NCBI RefSeq assembly: GCF_014837295.1
Contig: NZ_JACYHB010000001.1
Coordinates: 186,001 to 250,000, forward strand
From: Cellulosimicrobium arenosum
Lineage (GTDB): Bacteria; Actinomycetota; Actinomycetes; Actinomycetales; Cellulomonadaceae
Direction of reading: 5' to 3'
Length of the DNA stretch: 64,000 nucleotides
The translations under genes and the position numbers were made by a program. Position 1 is the first letter of the stretch. The number at the start of each line of letters is the position of its first letter. Of the stretch, positions 34,075 to 42,963 are shown one piece after another. Under the pieces are notes generated by a model. It saw only the letters and a program-made list of their open reading frames with translations, searched no databases and was not told the origin of the DNA.

Positions 34075-36947
34075 TCAGCGCGGTGGCCCTGGGCGAGGGG
34101 CGTGAGTACGCTCGCCCCAGTGCCATGGAACGGCCATGGAAGGACGCGCGGGAGCACCTGGACGCGGACGTGGATGCGCAACGAGTCTCAGGGCCCCCGG
34201 CGGGCCGCAGCGCCGGCTCGCTGCTGGGGCGCGACCGCGAGCTGACGAGGCTGCTGACGCTCGTGGACCGGGCCCGCGAGGGTGGTAGCGGCGCGCTCGT
34301 CGTCAGCGGTGGTGCCGGGGTCGGCAAGACCGCGCTGCTGGACCGCGTCGTCGACCTGGCAGGGTCAGGGGTGCGCGTCGAGCGGATGGTGGCCTCGGAG
34401 AGCGAGATGGAGCTGCCCTACGCCGGTCTGCAGCTCCTGTGCGGACACCTGATGAGCGAGGTCGACCACCTCCCGGGACCGCAGCGCGAGGCGCTGGAGA
34501 CGGCGTTCGGGCTGCGCGGGGCGAGCGCACTGAACCCCTTGGTCGTGGGGCTGGGTGTGCGAGGTCTCCTCACCCGTGCAGCGGCCGACCGCGCACTGCT
34601 GTGCGTCGTGGACGACGCACAGTGGCTGGACGACGTCTCGGCCCGCGCGGTGGCGTCCGTGGCTCGCCGCCTGGGCTCGGAGGGGATCGCCGTCGTGGTG
34701 TCGATGCGTACGGTCGACGAGCAGTTCGCGGACCTCCCGCAGCTCGCTCTGCAGGGGCTGGGGTACGCGGACGCACGGGAGGTCCTGCGCCTCGGTCTGC
34801 CGGGCGTCCTCGACCGGCGCGTGCGCGACCAGCTCATCACGGAGTCCGGCGGCAACCCGCTCGCGCTGCGGGAGCTGCCGGGCACGCTGAGCCCGGCCGA
34901 GTTGGCGGGCGGGTTCGCCCTGGCGAGCTCCCTGCCGCTGGAGAGCCGCATCGAGCTGAGCCTGCTCGCGCGGCTCGAGTCGCTGCCCGCGTCCACCCGG
35001 ACGCTGCTGCTGCTCGCCGCCGCGGACCCGACCGGCGACACCGGCCTGCTCTGGCGGGCAGGAGCCGTCCTCGGCCTGGACCCGGAGGACCTCGACGCCG
35101 CGCAGCAGGCGGACGCGCTCGTCGTCGGCGCGCGGGTCACGTTCCGGCACCCGCTCATCCGGTCGGCGGTCTACCGGGCGGCGACGCCCGAGGACCGGCG
35201 ATCCGTCCATGCGGCGCTGGCCGACGTGACGTACGCCGACCGCGACCCGGACCGACGCGCGTGGCACCGCGCCGCGGCGACCCTGCGGCCGGAGGAGGGC
35301 GTGGCCCGGGACCTCGAGCAGTCCGCCGGTCGCGCGCGGGCACGCGGGGGCGTCGCCGCTGCAGCCGCTTTCCTCGAGCGGTCCGCCGAGCTCTCGCCCG
35401 AGCCGGGGTCGCGCGCGGACCGGCTGATCGCGGCGGCCGGGGCCAAGCACGACGCGGGCGCGCCCGACACGGCCCTGCGGCTGCTCGACAGCGCGCGCGA
35501 CCTGCCGCTGACCCCGTTGCAGGAGGCGCTGGTGGGCCGGCTGCGCGCACGCGCGGGCTATGCGCTGCGCCGTGACCGGAGCGCTCCGCTGCAGCTGCTG
35601 CGGGCCGCGCAGGCGCTCGAGCCGCACGACCGTGCGCTCGCCCGCGACACCTACATGGAGGCGCTGTCGGCCGCCGTGTACGCCGGGCGGCTCGGCGAGC
35701 CCGGTGCCGTCGAGCAGGTCGCGGACGCGATCCTGGCGGCGACCGCCGACGACCGGTCCGAGCGCGCGCAGGACCTCATCCTGCGAGGTCAGGCGCTGCT
35801 GTCCACCCGGGGGCAGGAGTCCGCGCTCCCCATCGTCCGACGAGCGGTGCGTGCGTTCCTGGGGCACCCGCCGGATGCGCTGGAGCTGCACTGGATGTGG
35901 TTCGGCGGCAGGGCCGCCCAGGACATCTGGGACGCCGAGGCGCTGCGCACGCTCGCGGAGCGGCAGGTGCGGCTCGCCCGGGCGGGAGGCGTCCTGACCG
36001 TGCTGCCCATGGCCCTCAGCCTGCTGATGGTCGCGCGGACCTTCGACGGCCACCTCGACGAGGCCGAGGCGATCTGCGACGACATCGACACCATCCTGTC
36101 CGTCACCGGCCAGCCCCTGCCGCAGTACGGCCGGGTCTTCGTCGCCGCGTACCGCGGGCAGGTCGAGGAGGTCGAGCGCGGTGCGGCACGCCTGCGGGCG
36201 GACGCGTACGCGCGAGGCGAGGGCTACGCCCTGACCGTCGCCAACCTCGCGGAAGCACTCGTCTACAACGGTGCGGGGCGCTATCGCGAGGCGCTGGTCG
36301 CGGCACGGGAGGAGCTGCCCTACTCCCACGAGCTGGGTCACGCCATGCGCACCCTGCTCGAGGTGGTCGAGGCGGCTGCCCGGACCGGCGAGCGCGCCGT
36401 CGCGGAGGAGGCGTTCGAACGGTTGGTGAGCGTGACGGAGCCGGTCGGCGACAGCGAGTGGGCGCGGGCGTTCGTCGCTCTCGCCGAGGCCCAGCTGCGC
36501 GACGGTGACGAGGCGGAGTCTCTCTACCGAGAGGCGATCGACGGCTTCGACCGCGTGCGGGTGCCGATGCTCAAGGGCCGCGCCCAGCTGGTGTACGGCG
36601 AGATGCTGCGCCGCCAGAACCGACGGGTGGATGCTCGCGTGCAGCTGCGCGCGGCGTACGCGGTGCTGTCGTCGTGCGGCATGGAAGGCTTCGCCGACCG
36701 CGCCGCCCGGGAGCTCAGGGCGACGGGTGAGACCGTGCACGCGCGCTCGTCGGACCGGTCCGACGACCTCACCGACCAGGAGGGCAACGTCGCCCGGCTC
36801 GCGCGCGACGGACTCACGAACCGGGAGATCGGCGCGCGGCTCTTCCTCAGCGCGCACACCGTCGAGTGGCACCTGCGCAAGGTGTTCGTCAAGCTCGGGA
36901 TCAGGTCGCGAACGGAGCTGAGGACCGCGCTGCCCGAGGCCGACTGA
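34071..36947 (+). CDS. Large LuxR-family (LAL-type) ATPase transcriptional regulator
   Basis: Up to 958 residues; GTG 34071 overlaps the sigma factor stop, and ATG 34125 is an alternative start. Walker A is SGGAGVGKT (residues 79-87) and Walker B is LLCVVDDAQWLDD near 175-190. A long TPR-like helical region fills the centre. The last 60 residues are a LuxR helix-turn-helix (LTDQEGNVARLARDGLTNREIGARLFLSAHTV, read in two parts). Such STAND-type regulators sense a ligand through the ATPase/TPR part and activate nearby operons. Overlap with the sigma gene suggests joint expression and possibly a joint pathway. Confidence 0.93.
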   Translation: MISAVALGEGREYARPSAMERPWKDAREHLDADVDAQRVSGPPAGRSAGSLLGRDRELTRLLTLVDRAREGGSGALVVSGGAGVGKTALLDRVVDLAGSGVRVERMVASESEMELPYAGLQLLCGHLMSEVDHLPGPQREALETAFGLRGASALNPLVVGLGVRGLLTRAAADRALLCVVDDAQWLDDVSARAVASVARRLGSEGIAVVVSMRTVDEQFADLPQLALQGLGYADAREVLRLGLPGVLDRRVRDQLITESGGNPLALRELPGTLSPAELAGGFALASSLPLESRIELSLLARLESLPASTRTLLLLAAADPTGDTGLLWRAGAVLGLDPEDLDAAQQADALVVGARVTFRHPLIRSAVYRAATPEDRRSVHAALADVTYADRDPDRRAWHRAAATLRPEEGVARDLEQSAGRARARGGVAAAAAFLERSAELSPEPGSRADRLIAAAGAKHDAGAPDTALRLLDSARDLPLTPLQEALVGRLRARAGYALRRDRSAPLQLLRAAQALEPHDRALARDTYMEALSAAVYAGRLGEPGAVEQVADAILAATADDRSERAQDLILRGQALLSTRGQESALPIVRRAVRAFLGHPPDALELHWMWFGGRAAQDIWDAEALRTLAERQVRLARAGGVLTVLPMALSLLMVARTFDGHLDEAEAICDDIDTILSVTGQPLPQYGRVFVAAYRGQVEEVERGAARLRADAYARGEGYALTVANLAEALVYNGAGRYREALVAAREELPYSHELGHAMRTLLEVVEAAARTGERAVAEEAFERLVSVTEPVGDSEWARAFVALAEAQLRDGDEAESLYREAIDGFDRVRVPMLKGRAQLVYGEMLRRQNRRVDARVQLRAAYAVLSSCGMEGFADRAARELRATGETVHARSSDRSDDLTDQEGNVARLARDGLTNREIGARLFLSAHTVEWHLRKVFVKLGIRSRTELRTALPEAD

Positions 36948-37004
36948 GCACGGGAGAACGGGCCGGGTGCGAGGAGAGGACGAACCCTCTGATCGGCCCG
37001 GACA

Positions 37005-37046
37005 ACGACGAAGCGGGCCCAGGTATCCCTGGACCCGCTGCGTCGT
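37005..37046. terminator. Bidirectional hairpin terminator between LuxR gene and tRNA-Leu
   Basis: ACGACGAAGCGGGCCCAGG and CCTGGACCCGCTGCGTCGT pair almost completely around a 4-base loop. The hairpin lies downstream of the tRNA (minus strand) and of the LuxR-family gene (plus strand) and may stop both transcripts. Confidence 0.8.
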
Positions 37047-37061
37047 CGCTGTCTCAACGAG

Positions 37062-37146
37062 TGTCCGGAGGGGGACTTGAACCCCCACGCCCGATAAAGG
37101 GCACTAGCACCTCAAGCTAGCGCGTCTGCCATTCCGCCACCCGGAC
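37062..37146 (-). tRNA. tRNA-Leu, anticodon GAG
   Basis: The minus strand folds into a class II tRNA. Acceptor GTCCGGG pairs with TCCGGAC (one G-T). The D arm is TGGCGGAATGGCAGACGCG. The anticodon stem CTAGC/GCTAG encloses TTGAGGT (anticodon GAG). The long variable arm is GTGCCCTTTATCGGGCGT, and the T arm is GGGGGTTCAAGTCCCCC. Discriminator A is at 37062; CCA is not encoded. It reads CUC and CUU leucine codons. Confidence 0.97.
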
Positions 37147-37300
37147 GAGTGGACCGTTCCGGCGTTCCCGCCGTTCCGGTGCGGGGAAAAACATAGCATG
37201 CCCGGGCCCTCGATCCGGAATCGCGGTCGTGGTGCGGGGCGGGGCGACGGCGACTGGGGCACACTGGGCGAATGGTGACAGGTACGAGGCGGGAGCCCGC

Positions 37301-38605
37301 GTGAGCGACGAGCCGGAGGGCGACGAGACCGGCGCCCAGGACGCAGAGCGTCGAGCGGCGCCGGCGTCCGCGGGGGCCTCGCGAGCGGGCGGCAGCACCG
37401 ACCGGCCCGCGGCGTCGCTGCGCCACCTCGCGGGTGCGTCCACCGCGGCCCGGAAGGTGGCCGGGGCCCGGCGCAACCCGTCCGTCGTGGGGTACGACGA
37501 GACGGTCCCTGCCTGGCTGCGGACCACTGCGGGCTGGTCGTGGCGCCTGCTCATGGTCGTGGCGGCGGTCGCGCTCGTCTTCTACGCCACCGCGCAGGTC
37601 CAGCTCGTGTTCATCGCGGTCTTCCTCGCGCTGGTCATCTCGTCCGTGCTGCGTCCCGTGACCGACTTCTACGCGCGCGTCATGCCGCGCGGGCTCGCGA
37701 CCGGGCTCGCGCTCCTGACCGCGCTCCTGTTCTTCGCCGGGCTGCTCACCTATGTCATCTCCTCCGTCGCAGGGCAGTGGGAGAAGCTCGCCGGCGAGTT
37801 CACCGACGGCATCGACCAGATCCTCGACTTCCTCGAGAACGGGCCGCTGCCCGTGTCGATCACCGCGGACGACGTGGACGGGTGGATCGCGAACGGCCAG
37901 GAATGGCTCTCCGAGCACGGTGGCGACATCGCGAGCCAGGCCGCGGCGAGCGCGGGATCGGTGTTCGAGGGCTTCGCGGCGATCGCGCTCGCGATCTTCT
38001 GCACGGTCTTCTTCCTCGCCCGGGGGAAGGACATGTGGACCTGGTTCCTCAACCAGCTCCCCGCCCGCTCGCGCGAGAGCTGGAAGGTCGCCGGCGGGGC
38101 CGGCTGGTTCACCTTCTCGGGCTATGCGCGCGGGACCGTCATCATCGCCCTCACCGACGGCATCCTCGCGGGCATCTTCCTCGCGATCCTCGGCGTCCCG
38201 CTCGCGGCGCCGCTCGCCGTCCTGGTCTTCATCGGGGCGTTCATCCCGATCATCGGTGCGCCGCTCGCGATGATCATCGCGGCCGTGGTGGCGCTCGCCG
38301 CCGACGGTTTCGTCACGGCACTGATCGTCACGGTCGGCATCGCCCTCATCGGCCAGTTCGAGGGCCACGTGCTGCAGCCGCTGGTCATGGGGTCCCAGGT
38401 CTCGCTCCACCCGGTGGTCGTCGCGATCTCGGTCACGGCGGGCACGCTGCTCGCGGGGATCCTCGGCGCGGTCGTCTCCGTCCCGCTGGTCGCGGTCGCC
38501 TGGTCGATCTTCACCAGGCTGCGGCACAAGGACCCACCGATGGACGACGACGTCCCCACCGCGAAGGAGATCGCGCTCGCCTCACGTCAGGGGCGGGACG
38601 ACTGA
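37301..38605 (+). CDS. AI-2E family (TqsA/PerM-like) membrane transporter
   Basis: 434 residues from GTG 37301, preceded by GGGAG. The first 75 residues are hydrophilic. Membrane segments follow: LLMVVAAVALVFYATAQ, LVFIAVFLALVISSVLRP, ALLTALLFFAGLLTYVISS and, after a soluble loop of about 75 residues, FEGFAAIALAIFCTVFFLA and three or more others. GYARGTVIIALTDGILAGIFLAILGVPLA and FIPIIGAPLAMI are the family signatures. Members export diverse small molecules or sodium; the AI-2 name does not imply autoinducer transport here. The end overlaps the convergent DUF1905 gene by 24 bases. Confidence 0.92.
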   Translation: MSDEPEGDETGAQDAERRAAPASAGASRAGGSTDRPAASLRHLAGASTAARKVAGARRNPSVVGYDETVPAWLRTTAGWSWRLLMVVAAVALVFYATAQVQLVFIAVFLALVISSVLRPVTDFYARVMPRGLATGLALLTALLFFAGLLTYVISSVAGQWEKLAGEFTDGIDQILDFLENGPLPVSITADDVDGWIANGQEWLSEHGGDIASQAAASAGSVFEGFAAIALAIFCTVFFLARGKDMWTWFLNQLPARSRESWKVAGGAGWFTFSGYARGTVIIALTDGILAGIFLAILGVPLAAPLAVLVFIGAFIPIIGAPLAMIIAAVVALAADGFVTALIVTVGIALIGQFEGHVLQPLVMGSQVSLHPVVVAISVTAGTLLAGILGAVVSVPLVAVAWSIFTRLRHKDPPMDDDVPTAKEIALASRQGRDD

Positions 38606-38896
38606 CGCGCCGACGTCCGCATCGAGGTGCAGCCGTACGTGCACGACGTCGCCCACGTCCTTGCCGGTCCGGCGCCGCACGGCCCGCAGCACCGCGAGCA
38701 GGTGCGGTCCGCCGTAGGGCACGAGCGACGCGCGGTAGGTGACGTCGTCGAGCTGTGCCACGACGGGGACCCGCCCTCGCGTGCCGAAGAGCAGGTCGGC
38801 GTCGAACGGCAGCTCGACGAAGGCCCCCGTGCGCGTGCCGGCGGCGGTCACCACGGCGTCGAACTCCACGGCGCCGGGATCGGTCCACGTGGGCAT
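38582..38896 (-). CDS. DUF1905 domain protein
   Basis: 104 residues from an ATG at 38896. The layout WTDPGAVEFDAVVTAAGTRTGAFVELPFDADLLFGTRGRVPVVAQLDDVTYRASL, read in parts, with GGPHLLAVLRAVRRRTGKDVGDVVHVRLHLD, matches the small beta-barrel DUF1905 family, often seen with YdeI-like partners. Function unknown. Its 3' end overlaps the 3' end of the AI-2E gene on the other strand. Confidence 0.88.
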   Translation of the reverse strand: MPTWTDPGAVEFDAVVTAAGTRTGAFVELPFDADLLFGTRGRVPVVAQLDDVTYRASLVPYGGPHLLAVLRAVRRRTGKDVGDVVHVRLHLDADVGASVVPPLT

Positions 38897-38995
38897 GTCA
38901 ACCGACGGTAGCGGACCGGCCCCACGAGGGGAATGCCCCAGCGGCCGGCACACCGCCGTCGTGCGCGCTGCCGGGCTCCGTGGCGACACTGGACC

Positions 38996-40108
38996 ATGAG
39001 GATCGGCATACCCACCGAGGTCAAGAACCACGAGGACCGCGTCGCGCTCACCCCTGCCGGCGCCCACCACCTGGCGCGGGCAGGGCACGAGGTGCTCGTG
39101 CAGTCGGGCGCCGGCGTCGGGTCGCACCTCGCGGACGAACAGTACGAACGCGCGGGTGCCCGTGTCGTGGCCACGGCGGACGAGGCCTGGGGCGGCGCCG
39201 ACCTGGTCTGCAAGGTCAAGGAACCCGTCGCGAGCGAGTACCGGCACCTGCGCGAGGACCTGGTCCTCTTCGCCTACCTCCATCTCGCCGCGGATCGCGC
39301 CGGCACGCGAGCGCTGCTCGACGCCGGCACGACGGCGGTCGCGTACGAGACCGCCCAGGCGCCCGACGGCTCCCTGCCGCTGCTGGCGCCGATGAGCGAG
39401 GTCGCGGGCCGCATGGCGACGCAGGTCGGCGCGGCGCTGCTGGAGCGGCCCGCCGGCGGACGAGGTGTCCTGCTCGGCGGCGTGCCGGGGACGCAGGCCG
39501 GTCGCGTCGTCGTCCTCGGGGGCGGGACCGTCGGGCGCAACGCGGCACGGATCGCCGTGGGGATGCGGGCCGAGGTGAGCGTCGTCGACCTGTCGTTGCC
39601 CGCGCTGCGGGAGGTGGACGAGGAGTTCTCCGGCCACGTGCGCACCGTGGCGTCGAGCGCGTACGCGATCGAGCAGGAGCTGGAGTCGGCAGACCTCGTG
39701 ATCGGCGCGGTCCTCGTCCCGGGAGCACGCGCGCCTCGGCTCGTGGGCGACGACCTGGTCGCCCGCATGCGCCGGGGAGCGGTGCTCGTGGACGTCGCCG
39801 TCGACCAGGGCGGGTGCTTCGAGTCGTCCCGGCCGACGACGCACGACGACCCCACGTTCGCGGTGCACGGCACGACCTTCTACTGCGTCGCGAACATGCC
39901 CGGTGCCGTGCCCGTCACGAGCACCCACGCCCTGACGAGCGCGACGCTCGGGTACCTGACGGCGCTCGCGGACGGCGGGACGACGGCGGTGCGCGACGTC
40001 CCGGTCCTGCGGTCCGGCGCCTCGACGTCTCACGGCGTGCTGCTCAACCGGGCCGTCGCCGCGGCGCACGGGCTCGAGAGCTCCGCGGTCGGCGACGTAT
40101 TGGGCTGA
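38996..40108 (+). CDS. ald: Alanine dehydrogenase
   Basis: 370 residues. MRIGIPTEVKNHEDRVALTP is the N-terminal signature with the substrate-binding Arg. LVCKVKEPV holds the catalytic Lys, and FAYLHLAADR the catalytic His. VVVLGGGTVGRNAARIAVGM is the NAD-binding loop. VDVAVDQGGCFESSRPTTHDDPTF and GTTFYCVANMPGAVPVTSTHALT are family hallmarks. It catalyses NAD-dependent interconversion of alanine with pyruvate and ammonia. No AldR regulator lies nearby in this window. Confidence 0.96.
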   Translation: MRIGIPTEVKNHEDRVALTPAGAHHLARAGHEVLVQSGAGVGSHLADEQYERAGARVVATADEAWGGADLVCKVKEPVASEYRHLREDLVLFAYLHLAADRAGTRALLDAGTTAVAYETAQAPDGSLPLLAPMSEVAGRMATQVGAALLERPAGGRGVLLGGVPGTQAGRVVVLGGGTVGRNAARIAVGMRAEVSVVDLSLPALREVDEEFSGHVRTVASSAYAIEQELESADLVIGAVLVPGARAPRLVGDDLVARMRRGAVLVDVAVDQGGCFESSRPTTHDDPTFAVHGTTFYCVANMPGAVPVTSTHALTSATLGYLTALADGGTTAVRDVPVLRSGASTSHGVLLNRAVAAAHGLESSAVGDVLG

Positions 40109-40140
40109 CGGGGCGGGGCGCCGCGTGGCACCGTGTGCCC

Positions 40141-40794
40141 ATGCAGCCCTTCACGCTCGACGACGGTGCCGTCCACCTGGCGACACCCACCCTCGACGAC
40201 GTCGAGGCCATCACCGCCGCGTGCCAGGACCCGGACGTCGCGGCGTGGACCGTCGTCCCGTCTCCCTACACGCGCGAGGACGCCGTCGGGTTCGTCCAGG
40301 GGTACGTGGCGACGGGCTGGGAGGAGGGCCGCGTCTTCACGTGGGCGGTCCGCGAGTCGGCGGGTCCCTCCGGGATCCCGGGCCCCGAGGGACCGCGCCC
40401 GCTCCTCGGCATGTTCGGCCTCGGTGCGGACGACGCCCCGGCCGGCCAGCGCTCGGCGGAGCTCGGCTACTGGATGACACCCGCCGGTCGCGGGCGTGGC
40501 CTCGCGACCGCCGCCGGACGGCTCGTCGTGGACTGGGCGTTCGACCCCGAGGGCGGCGACCTCGCCCGGCTGTCGTGGGAGGCCTACGTCGGGAACTGGC
40601 CCTCGCGGCGGTTGGCGTGGCGGCTCGGCTTCCGCGTCGAGGGCACGGTGCGCGGCCACTCGGTGCAGCGCGGCGTGCGCCGTGACGCCTGGGTCGCCAC
40701 GCTGCTCGCGGGCGACCCGCGCGAGCCCGTCGAAGCATGGCCGGCCGACGTGCCGGCCGGCCTGCCGGCGGACACCACCGCGTCGGCCGGGTGA
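40141..40794 (+). CDS. GNAT N-acetyltransferase, RimJ/RimL type
   Basis: 217 residues. LATPTLDDVEAITAACQDPDV opens the fold, ELGYWMTPAGRGRGLATAAGRLVVDWAF holds the acetyl-CoA-binding R/GxGxA loop, and LSWEAYVGNWPSRRLAWRLGFRVEGTVRGH is the typical C-terminal signature of the RimJ/RimL-like group. It acetylates an amine or protein N-terminus; substrate unknown. 10 bases separate it from the peptidase gene downstream. Confidence 0.92.
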   Translation: MQPFTLDDGAVHLATPTLDDVEAITAACQDPDVAAWTVVPSPYTREDAVGFVQGYVATGWEEGRVFTWAVRESAGPSGIPGPEGPRPLLGMFGLGADDAPAGQRSAELGYWMTPAGRGRGLATAAGRLVVDWAFDPEGGDLARLSWEAYVGNWPSRRLAWRLGFRVEGTVRGHSVQRGVRRDAWVATLLAGDPREPVEAWPADVPAGLPADTTASAG

Positions 40795-40804
40795 GGATGG
40801 GGGC

Positions 40805-42916
40805 ATGACGTCTTCGCACCCTGCGCACACCGACCTCGACCTCGATCCCACCAACCCGTTCGCTGCGCCGTCGGGCCTCCCGTACGAGCTCCCGGACTAC
40901 GCCGCGATCCGCGAGGAGCACTACGCGCCCGCGCTGCGTGCCGCCATGGCGGCACAGCGCACGGCGGTCGAGGCGATCGCCACGAGCACGGACGCGCCGA
41001 CGGTCGCCGGCACGCTCGAGGCGCTCGAGCGCTCGGGGCGTGCGCTGTCGCGGGTCGCGCACGCGTTCTACAACCAGCTCGGCGCCGACGCGACGCCCGG
41101 CCTGGAGGACATCGAGGAGGAGCTGGCGCCCGAGTACGCGGCGCACCACGACGCGATCTACATGGACGCACGCGTGCACGCGCGCCTGCGCGGGCTGGAC
41201 GAGGCCGCCCGCTCGGGCGAGGTCGTGCTCGAGGCCGACGCGGCCTGGCTGCTGCAGACCCTCCTGACGGACTTCCGCCGCTCGGGCGTCGAGCTCGACG
41301 GCCCCGAGCAGGAGCGGGTGCGCGAGATCAACGGCCGGCTCACGAGCCTCGAGGCGTCGTTCGGTCGCAGGCTGCTGGCGGGTGCGAACGCGGCCAGCGT
41401 CCTGGTGACCGACCCGGCCGATCTCGAGGGGCTCGCCGACGACGCGGTCGCCAACGCCGCGGCTGCCGCGGCGTCGCGCGGGCACGACGGCGCGTGGCTG
41501 CTCGAGATGCAGCTGCCCACCCAGCAGGGTGTGCTCGCGTCGTTGACCCGCCGCGACGTGCGCGAACGCGTGCAGCGTGCGTCCGAGGCGCGGGGTGCTA
41601 CGGGCGACGAGCACGACACCCGCGAGATCGTGCTCGAGACCGTACGGCTGCGCGCCGAGCGCGCGCGGCTGCTCGGGTACGAGCACCATGCCGCCTATGT
41701 CGCCGAGGACGCGACCGCGAAGACCACGCCTGCCGTGAACGCGATGCTCTCGCGGCTCGCCCCGGCCGCCGTCGCGAACGCGCGACGTGAGGCCACGGAC
41801 ATCGAGGCCGCGCTGCGGTCCGACGAGGCCGGCGCCACCCTGCGGGCGTCGGACTGGTCGTTCTACGCCGAGCGCGTCCGCAAGGACCGCTACGCGCTCG
41901 ACGACGCGCTGCTGCGTCCGTACCTCGAGCTCGAGCGCGTGGTGCACGACGGCGTGCTCCGGGCCGCGCACCTGCTGTACGGGATCTCGTTCGCCGAACG
42001 GACCGACCTCGTCGGCTACCACCCCGACGTGCGCGTGTTCGAGGTGTTCGACGCGCCGACCCCGGGGGAGCGCGACGAGGGCATGGGCCTGTTCCTCGCC
42101 GACTGGTACACGCGCGAGGCCAAGCGCGGCGGCGCGTGGATGAACAACATGGTCGACCAGAACCACCTGCTCGGGCAGCGTCCGGTCGTGGTGAACAACC
42201 TCAACATCGTCAAGCCGCCGGCCGGGCAGCCGACGCTGCTCGGGTGGGACGAGGTGATCACGCTGTTCCACGAGTTCGGCCACGCGCTGCACGGGCTGTT
42301 CTCCGACGTCCGGTTCCCGTCGCAGTCGGGTACCGAGGTCCCGCGCGACTTCGTCGAGTACCCGTCGCAGGTCAACGAGATGTGGGCCTGGGAGCCCGAG
42401 GTCCTGCGCTCGTACGCGGTCCACCACGTGACGGGCGAACCGGTCCCGGCGCAGTGGGTCGCCACGATGCTCGCCTCGCGCCGGTTCAACGAGGGATTCG
42501 CCACGACCGAGTACCTCGCCGCGGCCCTGCTCGACCAGGCGTGGCACCAGCTGGGCCCGGACGACGTCCCGGCGTCGGTCGACGAGGTCGTGCCCTTCGA
42601 GGAGGCCGCACTGGGACGGGCGGGTGTCGCCTTCGGACCCGTGCCGCCCCGCTACCGCACGACGTACTACAACCACGTGTTCGGCGGCGGCTACTCGGCC
42701 GGGTACTACTCCTACATCTGGTCGCAGGTCCTCGATGCGGACACGGTCGACTGGTACGGCGAGAACGGCGGCCTGACGCGCGAGAACGGCGAGCGATTCC
42801 GTCGCGCCCTGCTCGCGCGCGGCGGCTCGCAGGACCCGCTCGTCTCCTTCCGCGACCTGCGCGGCCGCGATGCGGACATCGCGCCGCTGCTGGCACGCCG
42901 CGGCCTGGACGTCTGA
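40805..42916 (+). CDS. M3 family metallopeptidase (oligopeptidase A / peptidyl-dipeptidase)
   Basis: 703 residues, the normal family size. The zinc site is HEFGH at residues 489-493, followed about 25 residues later by FVEYPSQVNEMWAWEP, which supplies the Glu ligand (PSQ-x-NE). The C-terminal YNHVFGGGYSAGYYSYIWSQ is the substrate Tyr region. No signal peptide, so it should degrade short peptides in the cytoplasm. Confidence 0.96.
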   Translation: MTSSHPAHTDLDLDPTNPFAAPSGLPYELPDYAAIREEHYAPALRAAMAAQRTAVEAIATSTDAPTVAGTLEALERSGRALSRVAHAFYNQLGADATPGLEDIEEELAPEYAAHHDAIYMDARVHARLRGLDEAARSGEVVLEADAAWLLQTLLTDFRRSGVELDGPEQERVREINGRLTSLEASFGRRLLAGANAASVLVTDPADLEGLADDAVANAAAAAASRGHDGAWLLEMQLPTQQGVLASLTRRDVRERVQRASEARGATGDEHDTREIVLETVRLRAERARLLGYEHHAAYVAEDATAKTTPAVNAMLSRLAPAAVANARREATDIEAALRSDEAGATLRASDWSFYAERVRKDRYALDDALLRPYLELERVVHDGVLRAAHLLYGISFAERTDLVGYHPDVRVFEVFDAPTPGERDEGMGLFLADWYTREAKRGGAWMNNMVDQNHLLGQRPVVVNNLNIVKPPAGQPTLLGWDEVITLFHEFGHALHGLFSDVRFPSQSGTEVPRDFVEYPSQVNEMWAWEPEVLRSYAVHHVTGEPVPAQWVATMLASRRFNEGFATTEYLAAALLDQAWHQLGPDDVPASVDEVVPFEEAALGRAGVAFGPVPPRYRTTYYNHVFGGGYSAGYYSYIWSQVLDADTVDWYGENGGLTRENGERFRRALLARGGSQDPLVSFRDLRGRDADIAPLLARRGLDV

Positions 42917-42963
42917 CCCGTGCGAGGCAGCGCACCGGCACCGCGAGCCAGTAGCGTTCAGCC

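Noticed and set aside
37301-38605. Autoinducer-2 exporter in a quorum-sensing system
   Set aside because: AI-2E family naming is historical; there is no luxS or related gene nearby and the family transports varied substrates.
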